Below are positions 36,212 to 46,400 of a DNA stretch of 64,000 nucleotides, piece after piece. This DNA is from Streptomyces griseicoloratus (GTDB lineage Bacteria; Actinomycetota; Actinomycetes; Streptomycetales; Streptomycetaceae), in contig NZ_JACVQF010000215.1 in assembly GCF_014534645.1 (NCBI RefSeq), positions 1 to 64,000 of the forward strand, read 5' to 3'. Both the position numbers and the translations under genes were made by a program. The first letter of the stretch is position 1; every line of letters begins with the position of its first letter. The notes beneath the pieces are model-generated. The model did no database searches. It was not told where the DNA came from and saw only the letters and a list, made by a program, of their open reading frames with translations.

Positions 36212-37137
36212 CCGGCACGACGGCACGCCGGAGGCCGTACGGGGTCAAGGGCGCCCCGTATGCCTTCCTCCTCCCCGCGACGGTCCTGTTCCTGCTGTTC
36301 TTCGCCCTGCCCATCGGCTACGCGGTCTGGCTCAGCTTCCGCAAGGTGGAGGTGTCCGGGCTGGGCCTGGGCTCCGGCGCCCGCAAGGAGGTCTGGGCCG
36401 GCCTGGAGAACTACACCGACGCCCTCACCGACAGCGAACTGCTGGACGGCGCGCTGCGCGTTCTCGGCTACGGCTGCATCGTCGTGCCGGTGATGCTGGG
36501 GCTCGCGCTGCTGTTCGCGCTGATGCTCGACTCGGAGAAGGTGCGGTTCACGCCCGTCACCCGGCTCGCGATCTTCCTGCCGTACGCCATCCCCGGCGTG
36601 GTGGCGGCGCTGCTGTGGGGCTTCCTGTACCTGCCCGACGTCAGCCCCTTCTACTTCGTCCTGGACCGGCTGGGGCTGCCGCAGCCCGACCTGCTGGACG
36701 GCGGGCCGCTCTACCTCGCCCTGTCGAACATCGCGGTCTGGGGCGGCACCGGCTTCAACATGATCGTCATCTACACCTCGCTGCAGTCCATCCCGGCCGA
36801 GGTGTACGAGGCGGCCAAGCTGGACGGCGCCACGCCGTTGCAGATCGCGCTGCGCATCAAGATCCCGATGGTGGCGCCCTCCCTGGTGCTGACGTTCTTC
36901 TTCTCGATCATCGCCACGCTCCAGGTGTTCAGCGAGCCGACCACCCTCAAGCCGCTCACCAACTCCGTTTCCACCACCTGGAGTCCGCTGATGAAGGTGT
37001 ACCAGGACGCCTTCGGCAAGGGCGACATCCACGCGGCCGCCGCCCAGGCCGCGATCATCGCGCTCGCCACGCTGGTGCTGTCCTTCGGGTTCCTGCGGGC
37101 GGCTAACCGGCGCAGCAAGCAGGAGGCAGCACGATGA
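36208..37137 (+). CDS. ABC transporter permease 1 (MalF-type)
   Basis: A 309-residue permease with six TM helices. The EAA loop contacting the ATPase is EVYEAAKLDGATPLQIALRIKIPMVAP. The GTG start at 36208 overlaps the binding-protein stop. Part of the sugar importer. Confidence 0.9.
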   Translation: MTGTTARRRPYGVKGAPYAFLLPATVLFLLFFALPIGYAVWLSFRKVEVSGLGLGSGARKEVWAGLENYTDALTDSELLDGALRVLGYGCIVVPVMLGLALLFALMLDSEKVRFTPVTRLAIFLPYAIPGVVAALLWGFLYLPDVSPFYFVLDRLGLPQPDLLDGGPLYLALSNIAVWGGTGFNMIVIYTSLQSIPAEVYEAAKLDGATPLQIALRIKIPMVAPSLVLTFFFSIIATLQVFSEPTTLKPLTNSVSTTWSPLMKVYQDAFGKGDIHAAAAQAAIIALATLVLSFGFLRAANRRSKQEAAR

Positions 37138-38039
37138 GTTCCCTTGCCGTCCGCAAGGCCCGGCCGGCGGCGGGCACCACGCCCGGCACCGCGCAGGGGC
37201 CCCCGCTGCGTCGCCGTGTCGCGCTGCTGCCGACGCTCACGCTGCTGCTCGGCGCGGTCTACTGCCTGCTGCCGGTGGCCTGGGTGGTGATCGCGGCCAC
37301 CAAGTCCGGCCGGGAGCTGTTCTCGACGTTCACCTTCCTGCCGGGCACGGGTTTCGCCGACAACGTCAGCGACCTGAGCGCCTACCGGGACGGCGTCTAC
37401 TGGCAGTGGATGGGCAACTCCGCCCTGTACGCCGGTCTCGGCGCCCTGCTGTCCACGGTCGTGTCGGCGTTCAGCGGCTACGCGCTGGCGACCTACCGCT
37501 TCCGGGGCCGGGAGACCCTCTTCAACGTGCTGCTCGCGGGCGTGCTGATGCCGCCGGTGATCCTCGCCGTGCCGCAGTACCTGCTGCTCGCCGAGGCGGA
37601 CCTGACGGACTCGTACCTGTCCGTGCTGCTCCCGCAGATCCTCTCCCCCTACGGCGTCTACCTCGCACGGATCTACGCCGCTGCGGCCGTGCCCGCCGAC
37701 GTGGTGGAGGCCGGGCGGATGGACGGGGCGAGCGAGTGGCGGATCTTCACCCGGATCGCGCTGCCGATGATGGTGCCGGGGATGGTCACGGTGTTCCTGT
37801 TCCAGTTCGTGGCCGTGTGGAACAACTTCCTGCTGCCGTACATCATGCTCAGCGACGACGAGAAGTTCCCGATCACGCTCGGCCTGCACACGCTGCTGGA
37901 ACAGGGCGCCAACACGCCCGCCCTGTACACGCTGGTGATCACCGGGGCGTTCCTCGCGGTGCTGCCGCTGGTCGCCCTCTTCCTGGTCGTCCAGCGCTTC
38001 TGGAGCCTCGACCTGCTCTCCGGGGCCGTAAAGTCATGA
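37134..38039 (+). CDS. ABC transporter permease 2 (MalG-type)
   Basis: A 301-residue permease with six TM helices, EAA loop DVVEAGRMDGASEWRIFTRIALPMMVPG. ATGA overlap with permease 1 and with the LacI gene indicates one transcript with coupled translation. Confidence 0.9.
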   Translation: MSSLAVRKARPAAGTTPGTAQGPPLRRRVALLPTLTLLLGAVYCLLPVAWVVIAATKSGRELFSTFTFLPGTGFADNVSDLSAYRDGVYWQWMGNSALYAGLGALLSTVVSAFSGYALATYRFRGRETLFNVLLAGVLMPPVILAVPQYLLLAEADLTDSYLSVLLPQILSPYGVYLARIYAAAAVPADVVEAGRMDGASEWRIFTRIALPMMVPGMVTVFLFQFVAVWNNFLLPYIMLSDDEKFPITLGLHTLLEQGANTPALYTLVITGAFLAVLPLVALFLVVQRFWSLDLLSGAVKS

Positions 38040-39067
38040 CCATGAGCAACACGGGGGGCCGGCGCCGACCGCCGACGATCCACGACGTGGCCCGCGAGGC
38101 GGGGGTCTCGCGGGGCACCGTCTCGCGGGTGCTCAACGGCGGGCACTACGTCAGCCCGGCAGCGCAGGAGGCCGTCAACGCCGCGATCCGCAAGACGGGT
38201 TACGTCGTCAACCGGCACGCCCGCTCGCTGATCACCGGGCGTTCGGACTCGGTCGGCTTCCTGCTGACGGAGCCGCAGGAGCGGTTCTTCGAGGACCCCA
38301 ACTTCAACGTCCTGCTGCGCGGCTGCACCCAGGCGCTGGCCGCGCACGACATCCCGCTGCTGCTGATGCTGGCCGGGACGCGGGACGAACGGCGGCGCAT
38401 CACGCGGTACATCACGGCGGGGCACGTCGACGGGGTCCTGCTGGTCTCCAGCCACTCCGGGGACCCGGTCGCCGAGGAGCTGCGCGCGGCGGGCGTGCCG
38501 CTGGTGGCGTGCGGCAAGCCGATCGGGCTGGGGTCGAAGGTGAGCTACGTGGCGGCCGACGACCGGGACGGCGCCCGGGACATGGTGCGGCACCTGCTGT
38601 CGCTGGGGCGCCGGCGGGTGGGCGTGGTCACCGGCCCGCTGGACACCCCGGGCGGTGTCGAGCGCCTGGCCGGCTACCGGGAGGTGCTCGACGAGGCCGG
38701 GGTCGGGTTCGACGAGCGGCTCGTCGTCTCCGGCGACTACAGCAGGGCCAGCGGCGAGGCGGGCGCGGAGCGGCTGCTCACGCAGGCCCCGGACGTGGAC
38801 GCCGTGTTCGTCGCCTCCGACCTGATGGCGCAGGGCGTGCTGGCGGCCCTGCAGCGGGCGGGGCGGCGGGTGCCGGAGGACGTGGCCGTCGGCGGGTTCG
38901 ACGACTCCCCCGCCGCGGTCGCCGCGAGCCCGGAGCTGACCACCATCCGGCAGCCCTGGGACCGCATCAGCGCGGAGATGGTCCGGGTCCTGCTGGCCCA
39001 GATCGGCGGCGAGGACCCGGCAGCGGTGATCCTGCCGACGGAGCTGGTACGACGGAAGTCGACCTGA
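38036..39067 (+). CDS. LacI-family regulator of the galactoside cluster
   Basis: A 343-residue repressor. The N-terminal HTH is PTIHDVAREAGVSRGTVSRVLNGGHYVS with the hinge helix HARSLITGRS. The periplasmic-binding-like domain ends with ELTTIRQPWDRISAEMV and binds a sugar inducer. The ATG at 38036 overlaps the permease stop, so it is the last gene of the importer operon and probably binds the operator at 34826-34837, which would create autoregulation. Confidence 0.9.
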   Translation: MTMSNTGGRRRPPTIHDVAREAGVSRGTVSRVLNGGHYVSPAAQEAVNAAIRKTGYVVNRHARSLITGRSDSVGFLLTEPQERFFEDPNFNVLLRGCTQALAAHDIPLLLMLAGTRDERRRITRYITAGHVDGVLLVSSHSGDPVAEELRAAGVPLVACGKPIGLGSKVSYVAADDRDGARDMVRHLLSLGRRRVGVVTGPLDTPGGVERLAGYREVLDEAGVGFDERLVVSGDYSRASGEAGAERLLTQAPDVDAVFVASDLMAQGVLAALQRAGRRVPEDVAVGGFDDSPAAVAASPELTTIRQPWDRISAEMVRVLLAQIGGEDPAAVILPTELVRRKST

Positions 39068-39689
39068 CGAAGCCGAAATCCCTGCCGGACGCCATCGCAA
39101 GGCCACCGGCAGCACGCGAGGCGATCCCAGCACGCCGAGCCGATCCGCCACGGCCCGGGGCGCCTGACCGGCGCTCCGGGTACGGGCCACACCCCCGACG
39201 CCCCAGACGCACCGAACACCGGCCGCGCCGCCCGCTGGCCGGTGCAGACGGCCACAGGGAGGCGACGGCCCTTCCGAGCGCCACTGCCCGCCAGGGCCCG
39301 GGCGCGCTGACCGGCGGTCCGGGTGCGGGCGCACCGGGTGTCCACCGCGCGGTGCCGGTGCCCGGCAAAAGAGGCTCCGAGCGGCGCCGGCCCCCTGGGT
39401 GCCGGTGCAGGCGGGCCGTGAGGCCGCGGCTGCGCCGGTCCGAACAGCAATGAGGACGTCCGCGGCCACGGTGCGGCGGCGTCACGTGCATGACCCCGCC
39501 GCACGGCGCGCCGGCGGCGAACGCCCTCCGTCCGGACCCGGGCACGCTGACGGCCGTCCGGGGGCCGGTGGGACTTTCGGCCTCGGTGTGCGAGAGGGCC
39601 TGTCGTGGCCGGCGGGGGTCTCCACGTTGGCTGCCCTGCGCACTAGTTGCACGGTCAAGGAAATGTCGTTTCGGTGTTACCGTGCAGGT
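39068..39689. other. 620-bp region with degenerate repeats and a MarR promoter
   Basis: No supported gene. Three imperfect copies of CCCGGGCGCGCTGACCGGCG-like sequence lie at about 39151-39186, 39294-39329 and 39534-39565, and GCCGGTGCAGRCGG occurs twice (about 39237 and 39401). ACTAGTTGCA at 39642-39651 lies 40 bp before the marR start. Confidence 0.5.
39642..39651 (+). promoter_or_regulatory. Operator-like ACTAGTTGCA before marR
   Basis: The 10-mer ACTAGTTGCA repeats the centre of the fadH palindrome (11567-11576). MarR and related winged-helix proteins often bind such sites, so this could be the MarR autoregulatory site. Only half of the dyad is conserved here. Confidence 0.35.
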
Positions 39690-40094
39690 ATGGCAGTGAA
39701 GACAGCCGATGCCCGGCTGGAGGAACGGTGGCGCGGCATCCTCGCGGTGCACGCGCGCACGATGTGCGAGATCGACCGCGCACTGCACCCGCACGGCCTG
39801 GGCGCGAGCGACTTCGAGGTACTGGACATCCTCGCGACCGCGGCGCCCGAGGAGGGCGACCAGTGCCGGGTGCAGAACCTGGTCGGCCGTGTCCACCTCA
39901 GCCAGAGCGCGCTGTCCCGGCTCATCGCCCGGCTGGAGAAGGACGGGCTGGTGGAGCGGTCCATCTGCGCCGAGGACCGGCGCGGCGTCTGGGTCGCCCT
40001 GACCCGCAGGGGCCGCGACCTGCACGCCGAGGTGCTGCCGCTGCAGCGGGCCGTGCTGGCCCGCATGCTGGGCGACGATCGCGGCGACGCCTAG
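39690..40094 (+). CDS. MarR-family transcriptional regulator
   Basis: A 134-residue winged-helix regulator: recognition helix VHLSQSALSRLIARLEKDGLVERS, wing CAEDRRGVWVALTRRG. The ATG at 39690 is preceded by a weak GCAGGT. It stands alone before a convergent SseB-like gene. Target unknown. Confidence 0.85.
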   Translation: MAVKTADARLEERWRGILAVHARTMCEIDRALHPHGLGASDFEVLDILATAAPEEGDQCRVQNLVGRVHLSQSALSRLIARLEKDGLVERSICAEDRRGVWVALTRRGRDLHAEVLPLQRAVLARMLGDDRGDA

Positions 40095-40115
40095 CGCCCG
40101 CCGGCCGGCCGGACG

Positions 40116-40517
40116 CTAGGGACGGGCCAGCAGGGTGCGCACCCCGTCCGAGGTGAGGGTCAGGCGGTGCTCGGAGCCGGCGTCGATGGACAGCGACAGG
40201 TCCTCGGCCGGCCACTGCGCGGCGAGTGCGCCGAGCGGCACCACACGGTAGCGGGAGACGAACGGCAGCAGGCCGGCCATCTCCAGCTCCGAGGTGAACA
40301 CGGGCACCACCTGTCGGCCGCCCTGCTGTTCCAGTACCGGCAGTGCGAGCATCGCGGGATCGGCGGCGTCCTGGTCGCTCGCGTCGTCGGGCACCGGCAC
40401 GAGCACGTCGCTGCTCGCGAGCGTGTCGAACGCCGCCGTGTCCTCCGTGTTCTCGGCGAGCGCGTCCAGAGCCCGCTGGGCGGGCGTGACGTTGTTGTCG
40501 TTCGCGGGTGTGTCCAT
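40116..40517 (-). CDS. SseB-family protein
   Basis: A 133-residue protein resembling the SseB N-terminal domain (VLVPVPDD, then VVPVFTSELEMAGLLPF). These proteins are linked to enhanced serine sensitivity; the molecular role is unknown. No signal peptide. It is divergent from the DUF2795 gene. Confidence 0.7.
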   Translation of the reverse strand: MDTPANDNNVTPAQRALDALAENTEDTAAFDTLASSDVLVPVPDDASDQDAADPAMLALPVLEQQGGRQVVPVFTSELEMAGLLPFVSRYRVVPLGALAAQWPAEDLSLSIDAGSEHRLTLTSDGVRTLLARP

Positions 40518-40757
40518 GGCAGGTTCCCTGGTAGCAGCGGTCGTGCGGCCCGCCCGGACATGATCGGCGCGGGCGCGGTCCAGCCTCGCGTACCCGGTCG
40601 TTCCGTGGGCAATCCTGTTCGACGCGGGACTCTGTGATCGTCCGCACGCGACCGGTTCGTACCGGTATGGCCGGAATGTGATTACCGAGGCTCGGCGGTT
40701 ACCCGGATGGTCCGGAACGTCCCACCGGGGCCGACACACGGACTGGGAGATGCACTC

Positions 40758-41078
40758 ATGCCCCGCACCACGAGCGCCCGAGAGGTGGTCGACGCCATCA
40801 AGGACGTCGACTTCCCGGCGGGCAAGGACGAGCTGATCGAGGCGGCGCGCCGGTCGGGCGCCTCGCAGGACGCCGTAGCGGCGCTGCGCGGCATTCCGCC
40901 CGAGAGCTACGCCAACCGCGAGGAGGTGGCCCGGTCGGTGCGGGTGGACCCCGCCTCCGACCTCGGCACGTCTCCCGCGCAGCGGGCCGAACAGGCCCGT
41001 GCGGGCGGCAAGCCAGGCCAGTCGCAGCATCTGCGCGAGGTGCCGAAGCCGCCCGTCGAGGAGGAACTGGACCGCTGA
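40758..41078 (+). CDS. DUF2795 protein
   Basis: A 106-residue protein of the actinobacterial DUF2795 family: DVDFPAGKDELIEAARRSGASQDAVAALRGIP with the conserved Y in ESYANREEV. Mostly helical and charged. GGGAGATG lies just upstream of the ATG at 40758. Function unknown. Confidence 0.8.
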   Translation: MPRTTSAREVVDAIKDVDFPAGKDELIEAARRSGASQDAVAALRGIPPESYANREEVARSVRVDPASDLGTSPAQRAEQARAGGKPGQSQHLREVPKPPVEEELDR

Positions 41079-41178
41079 CTCGCCAGAGTGTCTCCACCAG
41101 GAAAGCCGGGAACGCAACCTTTCGGTCAATCAACCCGTCTCAGCCAATACCGGAACATGCGCATCCTGGGGGGACACC

Positions 41179-41772
41179 ATGCGACGCAGCAGAACGGCAT
41201 GGGTGGCGGTCGTACTCACGGGCACCGCCCTCGGGGCGGCCACGATCTCGGCCGACGCCGCCCCGGCCGCTCAGGCCGCCGCGGCCGCACGGAGCACGAC
41301 GTGCCCGAGCGGCTGGGGCAGCCTCGACAAGACCCGGGCCACGGCGACGACGGTCCCGGTGCAGAACGTCAGGACCGGTCGCCACGCGTGCTTCGACCGG
41401 CTGGTCGTCGACGTGCCCGGCGCGCGGGCCGGCCGGCTCGGTCACACCGTCCGCTACGTCGACCGGCTCCACCAGGACGGCTCGGGCCGCCCGATCCCGG
41501 TCGCCGGCGGTGCCGTGCTCGAAGTACGGGTCGCCGCGCCCGGCTACCGGCCCGAGACCGGCGCCCCCACGTATCCCGGGCAGGTGGGCAGGCCGCTGCC
41601 GCACGTCGACCTCGCCGGGTACCGCACTTTGAGGGACGCCCGGTTCGCCGGCAGCTTCGAGGGCGAGACGCAGATCGGGCTGGGTGTGCGCGCCCGGCTG
41701 CCCTTCCGGGTGCTGACGGTGGACGACCGTCTCGTGGTCGACGTCGCCCACACCTGGGGTACCGCACGCTGA
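41179..41772 (+). CDS. Secreted AMIN-like domain protein
   Basis: A 197-residue exported protein. The signal peptide is clear (VAVVLTGTALGAATISADAAPA). The mature part is an AMIN-like beta domain (CFDRLVVDVPGARAG to GYRTLRDARFAGSFEGETQIGLGVRARLPFRV) with two cysteines, CPSG and ACFD, that could pair. AMIN domains bind peptidoglycan or cell-wall polysaccharide. No enzyme domain. Confidence 0.75.
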   Translation: MRRSRTAWVAVVLTGTALGAATISADAAPAAQAAAAARSTTCPSGWGSLDKTRATATTVPVQNVRTGRHACFDRLVVDVPGARAGRLGHTVRYVDRLHQDGSGRPIPVAGGAVLEVRVAAPGYRPETGAPTYPGQVGRPLPHVDLAGYRTLRDARFAGSFEGETQIGLGVRARLPFRVLTVDDRLVVDVAHTWGTAR

Positions 41773-41880
41773 CGCTTCGGTGGCCGCGCTCGCCCGGCTC
41801 GCGGCCCGAGGCGGGGAGCCCGGACCTGCGCAATTGATCACAGTCGCGCCCACTTGATCGATCACCGAGCGCGGTGGGGT

Positions 41881-41886
41881 TAGCAT
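41881..41886 (+). promoter_or_regulatory. Possible -10 box of gap
   Basis: TAGCAT at 41881, 32 bp before the gap start, with TTGATC at 41854 a loosely spaced -35. Two TGATCA-type motifs lie nearby at 41834 and 41858. Confidence 0.3.
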
Positions 41887-41917
41887 ATGAGCGCCGCCTA
41901 GCTCGAAAGATAGAGAC

Positions 41918-43363
41918 GTGACTGTCAACGACGACTCGTTCACCAACTGGAAGCACCGCGAGGAGATCGCGGAGTCGATGATCCCGATGATCGGGAAGCT
42001 GCACCGCGAGCGGGACGTCACCGTCCTGCTGCACAGCCGCTCCCTCGTGAACAAGTCGGTGGTCAGCATCCTCAAGACCCACCGGTTCGCCCGGCAGATC
42101 GCCGGCGCGGAGCTGTCGGTCACCGAGACGCTGCCCTTCCTGGAGGCCCTGACCACGCTCGACCTCGGCCCCTCCCAGATCGACATCGGCATGCTCGCCG
42201 CGACCTACAAGGCCGACGACCGCGGCCTGTCGGTCGCGGAGTTCACCGCCGAGGCCGTCGCCGGGGCCACGGGCGCCAACAAGATAGACCGCCGCGAGCC
42301 GCGCGACGTCGTCCTGTACGGCTTCGGCCGCATCGGCCGGCTCGTCGCCCGCCTGCTCATCGAGAAGGCCGGCTCGGGCAACGGCCTCAGGCTGCGCGCC
42401 ATCGTCGTCCGCGGCGGTGGTGAGCAGGACCTGGTCAAGCGGGCCTCGCTGCTGCGCCGCGACTCCGTGCACGGCCAGTTCCAGGGCACGATCACCGTCG
42501 ACGAGGACAACAGCACGATCGTCGCCAACGGCAACGCGATCAAGGTGATCTACGCCGACGACCCGACGAAGGTCGACTACACGGCGTACGGCATCAAGAA
42601 CGCGATCCTCATCGACAACACCGGCAAGTGGCGCGACCGCGAGGGCCTGTCGAAGCACCTGCGCCCCGGCATCGACAAGGTCGTCCTGACCGCGCCGGGC
42701 AAGGGCGACGTCCCCAACATCGTCCACGGCGTCAACCACGACACCATCAAGCCGGACGAGCAGATCCTGTCCTGCGCCTCCTGCACCACCAACGCGATCG
42801 TCCCGCCGCTGAAGGCCATGGCCGACGAGTACGGCGTGCTGCGCGGTCACGTGGAGACCGTCCACTCGTTCACCAACGACCAGAACCTGCTGGACAACTA
42901 CCACAAGTCCGACCGCCGTGGCCGTTCCGCGCCGCTGAACATGGTCATCACCGAGACCGGTGCCGCCTCCGCCGTCGCCAAGGCGCTGCCCGACCTCAAG
43001 GCGAAGATCACCGGCAGCTCGATCCGGGTGCCGGTGCCGGACGTCTCGATCGCGATCCTCAACCTCCAGCTCGCCCGCGAGACCACCCGCGAGGAGGTCC
43101 TCGACCACCTCCGCGAGGTGTCGCTGACCTCGCCGCTCAAGCGCCAGATCGACTTCATCAGCGCGCCCGACGCGGTCTCCAGCGACTTCATCGGCTCGCG
43201 CCACGCCTCGATCGTCGACGCGGGCGCCCTGAAGGTGGAGGGCGACAACGCGATCCTCTACCTGTGGTACGACAACGAGTTCGGCTACTCCTGCCAGGTC
43301 GTCCGTGTCGTCCAGCACGTCTCCGGGGTGGAGTACCCGACGTACCCGGCCACGGCCGTCTGA
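41918..43363 (+). CDS. gap: Glyceraldehyde-3-phosphate dehydrogenase, long N-terminal form
   Basis: A 481-residue GAPDH. Residues 1-128 are an extra helical N-terminal domain absent from the classical enzyme, and the Rossmann motif GFGRIG begins at 135. The catalytic cysteine is Cys289 in SCASCTTN. The C-terminal half is full length, with the SNFE-type ring replaced by family-typical WYDNEFGYSCQVV. The GTG at 41918 is preceded by GAAAGATAGAG. Long forms of this type are known in actinobacteria beside the short glycolytic enzyme, so this is probably an accessory GAPDH. It is alone and ends in a strong hairpin. Confidence 0.85.
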   Translation: MTVNDDSFTNWKHREEIAESMIPMIGKLHRERDVTVLLHSRSLVNKSVVSILKTHRFARQIAGAELSVTETLPFLEALTTLDLGPSQIDIGMLAATYKADDRGLSVAEFTAEAVAGATGANKIDRREPRDVVLYGFGRIGRLVARLLIEKAGSGNGLRLRAIVVRGGGEQDLVKRASLLRRDSVHGQFQGTITVDEDNSTIVANGNAIKVIYADDPTKVDYTAYGIKNAILIDNTGKWRDREGLSKHLRPGIDKVVLTAPGKGDVPNIVHGVNHDTIKPDEQILSCASCTTNAIVPPLKAMADEYGVLRGHVETVHSFTNDQNLLDNYHKSDRRGRSAPLNMVITETGAASAVAKALPDLKAKITGSSIRVPVPDVSIAILNLQLARETTREEVLDHLREVSLTSPLKRQIDFISAPDAVSSDFIGSRHASIVDAGALKVEGDNAILYLWYDNEFGYSCQVVRVVQHVSGVEYPTYPATAV

Positions 43364-43384
43364 CCGGGCTGAGCCGCACCGCGT

Positions 43385-43442
43385 GAGGGGCGGTGGGGGC
43401 GACGGACGCCGTTCGGCGCCGCGGTCGCTCCCACCGCCCCTC
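43385..43442. terminator. Bidirectional terminator between gap and GH87
   Basis: A perfect 13-bp stem, GAGGGGCGGTGGG (43385-43397) with CCCACCGCCCCTC (43430-43442), closes a 32-base loop that can fold further. It lies 21 bp after gap and 45 bp after the convergent GH87 gene. Confidence 0.7.
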
Positions 43443-43487
43443 GCTCATGCAGGACTCATGCCGGGCCGTCGGCCCGCGTCACATCGT

Positions 43488-46400
43488 TCAGTTGCCCCTG
43501 CGGGCGGCGGCCGACCCGACCGGCGCACCGCTGATCGTGAACTGCGAGCCCGGTTCGATCAGCACGTCGCCCTGGGCCGAGCCGGTGATCGTGACGTTCG
43601 TCAGGGTGGCGCTGCCGCGGGCGCCGCCCATCGCGAGGATGCCGGAGCCGTTGTTCGACTTGTCGATACGGACGTCGGTGATCTTGACGCCGGGTGTCGC
43701 ACCGCCTCCCGTCTTGAACTGGATGCCGTCGTAGGTCGAGTCGTGGATCTCGGTGTCCCGGATGGTGACGCCCGGGATGTCCTGGCCCTGTGCGAACAGG
43801 GTGATGGCGCCGAACTCCTGGGCCTCGCCCCAGAACGCGCCGCCCGTCCGGTGCAGGGCGTTGCCCGCGATGAGGGTCTGGCCGGAGAAGGGCAGCGGGT
43901 CGTGGTCGGTGGCGAGCATGATGCCCGGGTAGTTCATCGTGTCGGCGACGACGTTGTTCTCGATGGTGTTGCCGTAGCCGCCGTACACCGCGATGCCGTT
44001 GGCCCGCCACGGCAGCTGGATGGTGTTGTTGCGGAAGTGGTTGTCGTGGCCGATGTCCACGGAGGTGTCCTTCACGTACTTGCTGGCCCACACCGCGAGC
44101 GAGTCGTCACCGGTGTTGCGGAAGGACGAGTTGTACACGGTGGAGTTGCGGGTTCCGTTGGCGAAGTTGATGCCGTCGGCATAGGTGTTGCGGATCCGTA
44201 CGCCGGTGAACTCCAGCCCGTCGCCGGGGCCCCACAGCTCCGGGATGTTCGAGTAGTCGCGGCCGGCCCAGACGCCGACGTTGGCGTGCTCGATCCACAC
44301 GTTGCTGATCTTCGTGTCCTTGCCGAAGCGTCCGTTGAGGCCGACGCCGCCCTCGTGGTTGCCGTCGCCGCCGCGGATGGTGCCCGAGCCGAAGATGGCG
44401 ATGTCGGAGATCCGGGTGTTGTGGTCGATGTCGAAGCCGAAGTTGCCCTCGTGCGGGTGGTTGATGCCGCCCGCCTCGTGCGGCGGGGTCAGGGTGTAGA
44501 GCTGGGAGTGCCACATGCCCGCGCCCCGGATGGTGACGTCCCGGATGCCGACCTGGTTGAACTGGCCGCGGTTGTGCGGGTCGTCGGTGAGGATCTTCTG
44601 CTCCTGGCGCCACTGTCCGGCCGGGATCCACACGCAGGAGATCTGGCCGTTCTGGTCGGCGGTGACCGCCCGCTGGATGGCGTCGGTGTCGTCGAGTCCG
44701 TCGCCCGGTACGGCTCCGTACTCGGTGATGGAGGTGCAGTCCGCCGGCTTGGCCGCCGGGGGCGCGACCTGCTCCAGGTCGACCAGGTCGATGACGTAGA
44801 AGGCCGCCGAGTCGCCCGCGTCGCGCTGCAGGCGGAACCGGGTGCCCTGCGGGTAGGTCTGCGACAGCAGCGCGTGGGACTCGTCGAAGAGCCGCCGTGC
44901 GTCGCCGCCGGGCCGGTTGGTGAGCCCCTCGGGGTCGTCGGTGTTCCCGTAGAGCCAGCTGTGCTTGGACGACAGGGTCAGCTTCCGTACGAACGTGCCG
45001 TCGGCGTAGAGGCTGATCGTGGCCTCCGCTCCCCCGCCGCCGGGGGCGTCGGGGACGGAGTTGCGCACGACGATGGAGTTGGCGGGCGTGGTGGAGGTGA
45101 ACTCGACGTACTGACCGGTGGAGTCGAGCCGGACGGACTTGCGGCCGGAGGACTCGGTGCCGAAGTTGGTGTGCCCGAAGGTCCTCTTGGCGTCGGTGGT
45201 CAGCAGGGTGCCCTGGTAACGCCCGTCCTCCGCCTCGTACTCGGTGTACGGCACGGCGGCACCGCGTCCGACGACGACCGGCTTGGCGAGGACGTTGTTG
45301 TCCTCGTTGGTCTCGGTGACGACGCCGGTGGCGTCCGCGGTGGCGGTGAGGGTGACTCCGCCGCCCGTCGCCGTCCAGGTGCCCTCTATCGGCACGTTGA
45401 CCGTGGCGTCGGGCGCGACCTGGCCGGTCGTGCCGTTCAGCGTGGTGGTGCCGGCCTGGATCCGGGTCACCGAGCCCGCCGGCGCGGCGGTCGTGCCGCG
45501 GTTGTGCACGGCGACGGTGAAGGAGACGGGCGCGCCCACGGCCGGGTTGGCCGGGTTGGTGGTGATGGCGCTCACCTCCAGGTCCGGACCCGGTGCCCGG
45601 CCGACGACCAGCCGGTCCGCGGCGGTACGGCTGTTGTTGGTGTCGTCCAGTTCGGCGACGGTGTCGCGGGGGTCGGCCACCGCGGCGACGGCGTAGCTGC
45701 CGGCCGGGCGGGTGCCGGTGGAGACGGCGACCGTGGCGGACGCGCCCGGGTCGAGGGCGGGTACGGCGGCACTGCCGGCCACCGTGCCCTCCACGCTCAC
45801 GTCGGCGGTCGTCGCGGCCGAGCGCGCGGTGCCGGCGTTGCGGACCGTGGCGTTCACGGTGACCGGGTCCCGCTCGGAGGGGGCGGCGGGTGACCAGTCC
45901 AGGCCGGTGACCGTCAGGTCGGGGGCGGGGGCGGCGGTGCCGACGACCTGGAACTCGGCGACCTGGCCGCCGGGTGCGCCGGTGTTGGAGAAGAACCTGA
46001 GCCGTACGTCGGCGGCCCGGCCGCTGACCGGGATGGTCACCGAGTTGCCGGTGGCCGGGCTGAAGGCGTAGTCGGCGCGGTCGCGCAGCGTGGTGAAGCC
46101 GCTCGCGGACTGCGCCCGGCCGAGGACCTGGATGCCTTGCGTGCGGGCCGACCACACCTGGTCCGGGTTGAGCTTGACCACCACGGCACTGACGTCCGCG
46201 TCGGCGCCCAGTTTGACGGTGAGGTCCGCGGGGTGGCCGGCGGCCTCCCAGTAGGTGGAGGTGGAGTCGTCGGTGGCGTTGGCCGCGACGTAGGTCTGCA
46301 CGGACGAGGTGGCCTCGACCGGCTTGTTGCGGGCCAGGTTGGTGCCGGTGGGCGGCGGCTCGGTGCCGCCGTCCTCGCCGTACACCTCCAGCTCGGAGAG

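Noticed and set aside
43305-45893. Long plus-strand open frame of 862 codons opposite the GH87 gene
   Set aside because: It is the antisense of a clearly coding GH87 gene; repetitive Val/Gly/Ala/Asp composition, no recognisable domain.
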